A DNA stretch of 64,000 nt from Pantoea eucrina (GTDB taxonomy: Bacteria; Pseudomonadota; Gammaproteobacteria; Enterobacterales; Enterobacteriaceae): positions 1,914,682-1,978,681 of the forward strand of contig NZ_MAYN01000008.1 of the NCBI RefSeq assembly GCF_001691555.1, given 5' to 3'. Below the pieces are notes generated by a model, which did no database searches, was not told where the DNA came from, and saw only the letters and a program-made list of their open reading frames with translations. Below, piece by piece: positions 59,228-64,000 of this stretch. A program made the translations under genes and the position numbers. How positions within the stretch are numbered: position 1 is the stretch's first letter; every line of letters begins with the position of its first letter.

Positions 59228-59251
59228 CCGGTTTCAGTGAATGAAACCGGC
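59227..59251 (-). terminator. Terminator after recR, abutting the htpG promoter
   Basis: GCCGGTTTCA and TGAAACCGGC form a 10-bp stem with a five-base loop seven bases after the recR stop. The downstream T-rich tract (TTGAAAATTTT) is the same DNA as the -35 of the htpG promoter, and the last base of the stem is the first of CTTGAAA. Confidence 0.75.
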
Positions 59252-59257
59252 AAGTGC

Positions 59258-59863
59258 TTAGAATTTAATCTTGTGACGCCCGGCAAGAGAGTGTGACAGC
59301 GTGGTGCCATCAACCATCTCCAGCTCGCCGCCTACCGGAACACCGTGTGCAATACGGCTGGCGTCAACGCCATACTGACCGCACAACTCAGCGATATAGT
59401 TGGCGGTAGCTTCACCTTCTACCGTGGGATTGGTAGCCAGGATCACCTCCTGCAGCGTCTCATGTTCCAGACGCTGCTCAAGACGATCGAGCCCGATATC
59501 CTGCGGGCCAATCCCATCCAGCGGCGACAGATGTCCCATCAGCACAAAGTAGCGTCCGCCAAACTGGCCGGTCTGCTCAATGGCGTGAATATCTGCCGGG
59601 CTTTCCACTACGCAAATCTGTCCATTCTGCTGCCGACGGGCGTTAGCGCAGATGGTGCAGATCTCCTGTTCAGTGAAGGTGCGGCAATCGGCACAGTGGC
59701 CAATCTCCGACATCGCGCGCGTCAGCGCCTGAGCCAGACGCATGCCACCGCTGCGATCGCGTTGCAACAGGTGAAACGCCATGCGCTGCGCTGACTTCGG
59801 GCCTACACCCGGCAGACAGCGCAGTGACTCCATTAAGGTTTCAAGCAGTGGACTGGTCTGCAT
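59258..59863 (-). CDS. recR: Recombination mediator RecR
   Basis: Works with RecF and RecO to load RecA on SSB-coated gaps. The product has 201 residues, as in E. coli: N-terminal helix-hairpin-helix ([17 protein letters not shown]), zinc finger with the CADC and CTIC pairs, Toprim domain ([14 protein letters not shown]) and the C-terminal Walker-like [19 protein letters not shown]. It shares one base with the ybaB stop, in the conserved dnaX-ybaB-recR order. Confidence 0.97.
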   Translation of the reverse strand: MQTSPLLETLMESLRCLPGVGPKSAQRMAFHLLQRDRSGGMRLAQALTRAMSEIGHCADCRTFTEQEICTICANARRQQNGQICVVESPADIHAIEQTGQFGGRYFVLMGHLSPLDGIGPQDIGLDRLEQRLEHETLQEVILATNPTVEGEATANYIAELCGQYGVDASRIAHGVPVGGELEMVDGTTLSHSLAGRHKIKF

Positions 59864-60192
59864 CAGAACGGCATCTTGAAGCCAGGCGGCAGCTGCATAC
59901 CGGAAGATACGGAGGCCATCTTCTCTTTCTGCGTCTCATCGATGCGACGCGCCGCATCGTTGAACGCTGCAGCGATCAGATCTTCCAGCATATCTTTGTC
60001 ATCTTCCAGCAGGCTGGGATCCACTTCCACGCGACGGCAGTTGTGCGCGCCGTTGATAGTCACTTTAACCAGACCCGCACCCGACTCGCCCGTGACTTCC
60101 AGCGCGGCGATCTCTTCCTGAACCTTGGCCATTTTATCCTGCATCTGCTGGGCCTGTTTCATCAGGTTGCCCAATCCGCCTTTACCAAACAT
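59863..60192 (-). CDS. ybaB: Nucleoid-associated protein YbaB
   Basis: EbfC/YbaB-family DNA-binding dimer of 109 residues with a tweezer-like shape; members bind DNA broadly and influence nucleoid structure and gene expression. [20 protein letters not shown] is the typical start, and [24 protein letters not shown] strands follow. The ATG at 60192 matches E. coli; the longer ORF upstream is not protein-like. The gene is 50 bases after dnaX and overlaps recR by one base. Confidence 0.95.
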   Translation of the reverse strand: MFGKGGLGNLMKQAQQMQDKMAKVQEEIAALEVTGESGAGLVKVTINGAHNCRRVEVDPSLLEDDKDMLEDLIAAAFNDAARRIDETQKEKMASVSSGMQLPPGFKMPF

Positions 60193-60242
60193 AGTTTTCT
60201 CTCTCTGCTGGGGCTGCGCGCAACGTCTGCGCGACAGCGTGA

Positions 60243-62234
60243 TCATACGGGTCGGATACTCTCTTCATCCAGATCGGCATCAAAAAATTGCTGCAGCATC
60301 TGAATGTGGGTATCACTTGCGAGCGACTGGCGCGCCTGCGCCAGCTTCTCTTCATAGATGGCCTGTCGCCACTCCAGCGGCGTCAGCACCGCCGGATTAT
60401 CATCTTCCACGATGGTCAGTTCAACCTCCTGACCCGCCGCCTGGCTTAGCGCAGCCTGAATGGCCTGCCGTGCTGCCGCAGAATTAAGGTGTCGCTGGCT
60501 GCTGCGCAGGTGCAGCGTCACACGCTGTTCATGGTGCTCTTTCCACGCATTAAGCGCTACCTGCTGCACCAGCTTTGGCAGCGTCAGCCGGGCAATTTCA
60601 GCGGCCCAGGCATCACGCTGCTGCGCTTCCTCTGTCAGCCGGGCGGCCAGCTCTGGCGTTTTCTCATGCTCCAGCGCTGAACGCAAGGCCTTTGGCGTCG
60701 CGACCGGCTCCGCTTTCACCTCACTCTGCTGCTGCGCTTTCCAGCGGTACGCTTCTGGTTTTACCGGCGCGCTTGCGGCCTCAGGCGTGCGCTGCTGCAC
60801 GCGCTCTGTAACCGTTGCCAGGCGCTCCAGCGCCTGATTTGCCGGCCGCGCGGGACGCGCTGCCGGCTCACTCTTTTTTACTTTACCTGCCCCCTGACGC
60901 AGCAGTTGCGTACGCGCCTGCAGCAGCTGGCTGGTGGTGTCCGGCAGATTGCCGGCAGGCGGTGCCTGCGGTTCTGCGGGAGCCGGTGCAGCGGGCGGTG
61001 CCATCTGCGGTTGTGTAGCCGGTGCAACAGGCGGTGCCATCTGCGGTTGCGTAGCCGCAGCAGGCTGCTCAGCCGGGGCGGCGGCAGGTACCTGCGGTGC
61101 CGCCTGAGGCGCCAGCGAGGGACGCGCCACCGGTTCAGCAAGTGTAGCCTGTGGATGGAAAGCCAGCGCGCGCAGCAGCGTCATTTCCACACCCAGCCGC
61201 CGATCGGGTGCCAGCGGCAGATCTTTACGCCCCATCAGTAACGTCTGATAGTAGAGCTGTACATCAGCGGGCGGCAGCGTGCGCGCCAGCTCACGCAGAC
61301 GTTGCGCTTCACTGAACTCTTCATCATTAAGGGAGCCGGGCAGCAGCTGTACCATCGCGATACGGTGCAGCAGACGCAGCATTTCAACCAGCAGCGCTTC
61401 CCACTCCACACCGCGCGAAGCGGCCTGATTCAGACGCGCCATCACCCGTTCGCCGCTGCCTTCCACCAGCGCTTCAATCAGCGCCAGCGGCTGTTCATCA
61501 TCCAGCGTGCCCAGCATCTGCGCAACGGTCTCGCGCGTGACGCTGCCCTGCCCGCTGGCAATCGCCTGATCGGTCAGGCTCAGCGCGTCACGCATACTGC
61601 CATCGGCAGCGCGCGCCAGCAGATGCAGTGCACGCGGCTCTGCTGCTATCTGCTCCTGCTCCAGCACATAGCTCAGCTGCTGCTGAATCTGCTCAACGTC
61701 CAGCGCTTTCAGATGAAACTGCAGGCAGCGCGACAAAATAGTGATTGGCAGCTTCTGCGGATCGGTAGTGGCCAGTAAAAATTTAACGTGGGACGGCGGC
61801 TCTTCCAGCGTTTTCAGCAACGCATTAAAGCTGTGGCGCGACAGCATATGTACTTCGTCGATCAGATAGACCTTGAAGCGACCGCGTGCCGGCGCGTACT
61901 GCACGTTGTCCAGCAGATCGCGCGTGTCCTCTACTTTGGTACGGGAAGCGGCGTCGATTTCGATTAAATCAACAAAGCGGCCCTGCTCAATTTCCCGGCA
62001 GTTATCGCACTTCCCGCAGGGCGTGGCGGTAATACCGGTTTCGCAGTTCAATCCTTTTGCCAGCAGACGGGCAATAGAGGTTTTCCCTACGCCGCGGGTG
62101 CCGGAGAAGAGATAGGCATGATGAATACGTCCCAGTGATAACCCGTTGGCGAGCGCAGTCAGCACATGTTCCTGACCCACTACGTCTGCGAAGGCCTGGG
62201 GACGCCATTTTCGCGCAAGTACCTGATAGCTCAT
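60243..62234 (-). CDS. dnaX: DNA polymerase III tau subunit (and gamma by frameshift)
   Basis: Clamp-loader ATPase; the full 663-residue tau also binds the polymerase core and DnaB. Walker [10 protein letters not shown] is at about residues 45-53, the four-cysteine zinc site includes CGKCDNC, and the sensor/SRC region [13 protein letters not shown] is present. A Pro/Ala/Gln-rich linker (about 370-450) precedes the tau-specific C-terminal domains. A -1 frameshift signal at codons 453-454 predicts a gamma form of 455 residues. E. coli tau has 643 residues; the linker accounts for the difference. Confidence 0.97.
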   Translation of the reverse strand: MSYQVLARKWRPQAFADVVGQEHVLTALANGLSLGRIHHAYLFSGTRGVGKTSIARLLAKGLNCETGITATPCGKCDNCREIEQGRFVDLIEIDAASRTKVEDTRDLLDNVQYAPARGRFKVYLIDEVHMLSRHSFNALLKTLEEPPSHVKFLLATTDPQKLPITILSRCLQFHLKALDVEQIQQQLSYVLEQEQIAAEPRALHLLARAADGSMRDALSLTDQAIASGQGSVTRETVAQMLGTLDDEQPLALIEALVEGSGERVMARLNQAASRGVEWEALLVEMLRLLHRIAMVQLLPGSLNDEEFSEAQRLRELARTLPPADVQLYYQTLLMGRKDLPLAPDRRLGVEMTLLRALAFHPQATLAEPVARPSLAPQAAPQVPAAAPAEQPAAATQPQMAPPVAPATQPQMAPPAAPAPAEPQAPPAGNLPDTTSQLLQARTQLLRQGAGKVKKSEPAARPARPANQALERLATVTERVQQRTPEAASAPVKPEAYRWKAQQQSEVKAEPVATPKALRSALEHEKTPELAARLTEEAQQRDAWAAEIARLTLPKLVQQVALNAWKEHHEQRVTLHLRSSQRHLNSAAARQAIQAALSQAAGQEVELTIVEDDNPAVLTPLEWRQAIYEEKLAQARQSLASDTHIQMLQQFFDADLDEESIRPV
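60841..60895 (-). promoter_or_regulatory. dnaX -1 frameshift element (gamma synthesis)
   Basis: All three E. coli elements are present. A Shine-Dalgarno-like AGGGGG (60895-60890) lies ten bases before the slippery heptamer A-AAA-AAG (60879-60873). The -1 frame then reads one Glu codon and TGA (60870-60868). A GC-rich stem-loop follows at once (GCCGGC at 60867-60862 pairing with 60846-60841, with an inner GCGCG/CGCGC stem). Confidence 0.93.
60985..61056 (-). repeat. 36-bp tandem duplication in the dnaX linker
   Basis: Two adjacent 36-base copies (60985-61020 and 61021-61056) differ at three positions. They encode a repeated ATQPQMAPP(V/A)AP unit in the disordered linker between the ATPase and tau domains. 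In-frame, so it lengthens the linker by 12 residues. Confidence 0.85.
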
Positions 62235-62462
62235 GTGGATGTGGTCACTGGATTGTATTGAGTTGGCACAGCAGCGCGGCCATCAGCCGGCAGCCACCGT
62301 CAGAAAAAGGGAAAAAATGCAGCTTCGCAAACCCTGTGTATTTGGGCAGTAGTTTACCAGCCACAGCGAAATATGCCTATAGCCGTGTCGGCAGGCGCAG
62401 GCGGCAAAGTAGTGAGCGAGGATAAGCACTGCGCTCCGCGAAACAGCAGAGCGCAGCAGGCC

Positions 62463-63014
62463 TTAGTGACCGGGGAAGCTGACGAGGCTGTAGCAGTTAA
62501 CGCCCAGCGCTGTCAGGCGCGCTTCGCCGCTGAGATCGAACAGGTTAATCACAAACGCGGCGTCGCTGACTTCACCACCTGCACGGCGGATCAGTTTTAC
62601 CGTTGCTTCGATCGTGCCGCCGGTGGCCAGCAGATCGTCAATCACCAGCACAACGTCGCCGGGCTTGATGGCATCTTTGTGCAGTTCCAGCGCATCAGTA
62701 CCATACTCCAGCTCATAGCGCTCCTGCCAGGTTTCACGCGGCAGCTTGCCCGGTTTACGCACCGGTATAAACCCGACGCCCAGCCCCAGCGCTACGGGCG
62801 CACCAAACAGGAAGCCGCGCGCTTCTGTACCCACCACTTTGGTGATGCCTTTGTCACGATAACGCTCCACCAGAATTGAGATCGCCGCAGCATAGGCCTG
62901 CGGATCTTCCATAAGACTGGTAACGTCGCGGAACAGAATGCCCGGCTTCGGATAGTCGTGAATACTTTTGATGCTGTTTTTGATCAGTTCAAGCTGCTGC
63001 GCAGTTGCGGTCAT
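62463..63014 (-). CDS. apt: Adenine phosphoribosyltransferase
   Basis: Salvages adenine to AMP with PRPP. The product has 183 residues, as in E. coli. The PRPP-binding motif [17 protein letters not shown], the [14 protein letters not shown] stretch and [10 protein letters not shown] are all visible. The start at 63014 ([18 protein letters not shown]) matches the family; the upstream in-frame extension has no support. The 228-base gap to dnaX holds a hairpin (CTGCGCTC/GAGCGCAG at 62429-62456) and no gene. Confidence 0.96.
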   Translation of the reverse strand: MTATAQQLELIKNSIKSIHDYPKPGILFRDVTSLMEDPQAYAAAISILVERYRDKGITKVVGTEARGFLFGAPVALGLGVGFIPVRKPGKLPRETWQERYELEYGTDALELHKDAIKPGDVVLVIDDLLATGGTIEATVKLIRRAGGEVSDAAFVINLFDLSGEARLTALGVNCYSLVSFPGH

Positions 63015-63167
63015 AAAGGTTACGCCTGGAAAAATATCTAAAACGCGCAGCTTTAACAGCGCCAATATCCGGAGACCGGGTTAAGCGAAGTCGTTTCACA
63101 GAGGGAAGCTACGCACGAAGATGCCCAAATCTATGCAAACGGCGGCCTAAATGCAACCCTGACGCGG

Positions 63168-63545
63168 TTAATGTTGCGTTGTCTCTTCTGCCACGACCGG
63201 AATACGCCACATAAAGAGCAGCAGTATCGCTAATAACACCAGCAGCAGCAGACGCAGCCACAACAGCTTCACCAGCCAGAGAGAAAATGCAAAGGTGATG
63301 ACAATCAGCAGGATTGCCCGTCCTTTAGCGCCCGGCGGCATGGCGCGGTGACGCTGCCAGTGGCGCAGATAGCGGCCAAAAGGTGAACGCCACAGCAGCC
63401 AGTGGTGAAAGCGCGGCGATGAACGGGCAAAACACCAGGCCGCCAGTAACACAAATGGCGTTGTCGGGAGTAAAGGTAATACAATGCCCAGCGTGCCCAG
63501 CACTATCGCCAGCCAGCCGAGGCTCAACAGTAAAAAACGCTGCAT
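63168..63545 (-). CDS. ybaN: DUF454 inner-membrane protein YbaN
   Basis: Small membrane protein of 125 residues, the same length as E. coli YbaN, with three or four hydrophobic segments. LGTLGIVLPLLPTTPFVLLA then WCFARSSPRFHHWLL is the DUF454 signature. Function unknown. The start at 63545 (MQRFLLLSLGWLAIVLG) matches E. coli. It is divergent from priC across 52 bases and upstream of apt, the conserved order. Confidence 0.93.
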   Translation of the reverse strand: MQRFLLLSLGWLAIVLGTLGIVLPLLPTTPFVLLAAWCFARSSPRFHHWLLWRSPFGRYLRHWQRHRAMPPGAKGRAILLIVITFAFSLWLVKLLWLRLLLLVLLAILLLFMWRIPVVAEETTQH

Positions 63546-63597
63546 GCCAGATGCCTGAATACTCAATATGCCTTTACGTTACCATGGAACCAAAGTG

Positions 63598-64000
63598 ATG
63601 CCTCTTCTTTCCGCGCCTGAGCGACTGCAAAAAATTGTTGAAACGCTGCGCCAGCGTATAGCACAGCAGCCGGACGGGGCCTGCAGAGTGCCGCGCTTTG
63701 ATACCGCGCTGTTTCATACGAAAGGCACCCGTCTGAGGGATTATTTGCAGGAGCTGGAGCAGAATCTGCAGCATCTGCAGCAAAAACAGCACGGCGCAGT
63801 GCAGCAGCAGTGGCTGGCGCAGCGTGTGCTGGATCAGCTGGCAGCGCTTCAGCGCGAATGCGAAAGCCAGCAGCTGCGGCCGTGGCGGGAGCGACCGCGT
63901 CATGATGCGCGCCAGCAGAAACGCACCGAGTATCTGGGGTACGAAACGCGGCTACTGGCCATGCTGCGGCAGCGCGAGGCGCATCTTGCGCAGGCAGAAA
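63598..64000 (+). CDS. priC: Primosomal replication protein PriC, N-terminal part
   Basis: Accessory primosome protein (protein N'') that helps reload DnaB at stalled forks. The gene runs off the window; about 134 codons are visible. The product is glutamine-, arginine- and leucine-rich with long helices (ERLQKIVETLRQRIAQQ, RFDTALFHTKGTRLRDYLQE), which matches the PriC pattern (RFDRHLFQT in E. coli). The start is the ATG at 63598; a GTG one codon earlier is possible. The divergent ybaN neighbour agrees with the E. coli layout. Confidence 0.88.
   Translation, partial: MPLLSAPERLQKIVETLRQRIAQQPDGACRVPRFDTALFHTKGTRLRDYLQELEQNLQHLQQKQHGAVQQQWLAQRVLDQLAALQRECESQQLRPWRERPRHDARQQKRTEYLGYETRLLAMLRQREAHLAQAE

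Overview
The window is 64 kb of an enterobacterial chromosome. Nearly every gene reads as a close homologue of an Escherichia coli K-12 gene, and long blocks keep the E. coli order. The GC-rich codon use, the missing E. coli neighbours (cobC/phpB, fsr, aes, ybaS/ybaT, DLP12) and a few extra genes suggest a relative outside Escherichia/Salmonella, most likely Erwiniaceae (Pantoea, Erwinia or Mixta type). That placement is inference. I see no phage, insertion sequence, plasmid gene or CRISPR array.

Layout, left to right. (1) 0-4.6 kb: the end of lnt, then the glutamate/aspartate ABC importer gltIJKL with an sroC-like RNA between gltI and gltJ, then ybeL. (2) 4.9-18.7 kb: leuS-lptE-holA-nadD-rsfS-rlmH, then the cell-elongation cluster mrdA-mrdB-rlpA-dacA, ybeD, lipoate genes lipB and lipA, and tatE. 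(3) 18.8-28.8 kb: a looser region with ybeM, a GNAT enzyme, cspE, pagP, several very small proteins including a YohP homologue, gntT divergent from an iron-type alcohol dehydrogenase across GntR-like operators, a YbjI-like phosphatase, an AT-rich gap, a DUF1272 protein and an AI-2E-family permease. It ends at tRNA-Arg(UCU), which in E. coli K-12 carries the DLP12 prophage. (4) 29-42 kb: folD, ybcJ, cysS, ppiB-lpxH, purEK with a PurR box, ybbAP, tesA, ybbO, cnoX and qmcA-ybbJ. (5) 42-48 kb: cueR/copA copper efflux, ybaP, the small RNA chiX, ybaK, and a LysR regulator divergent from a PACE-type efflux protein. (6) 48-64 kb: ushA, ybaL, gsk, hemH, adk, an inserted pair (unrecognised gene plus LysR regulator), htpG behind a sigma-32 promoter, recR, ybaB, dnaX with a conserved programmed frameshift, apt, ybaN and the start of priC.

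Most of this is housekeeping: aminoacyl-tRNA synthesis, LPS transport and lipid A assembly, envelope elongation, purine synthesis and salvage, DNA polymerase clamp loading, chaperones and copper homeostasis. The regulatory elements that can be read directly are a strong tRNA promoter, a PurR operator, a MerR-type copA promoter with a 19-bp spacer, GntR-like palindromes, a heat-shock promoter fused to a terminator, the dnaX frameshift element, and two sRNA genes in their usual places.

I did not find a convincing, wholly new multi-gene system. The best candidates for something undescribed are the adk-htpG insertion, whose unknown protein looks like a degenerate aminotransferase-class-V fold; the AT-rich gap at 26.2-27.0 kb, with a possible small membrane peptide opposed by an antisense transcript; and the unassigned small proteins at 20.3, 21.7 and 22.3 kb.
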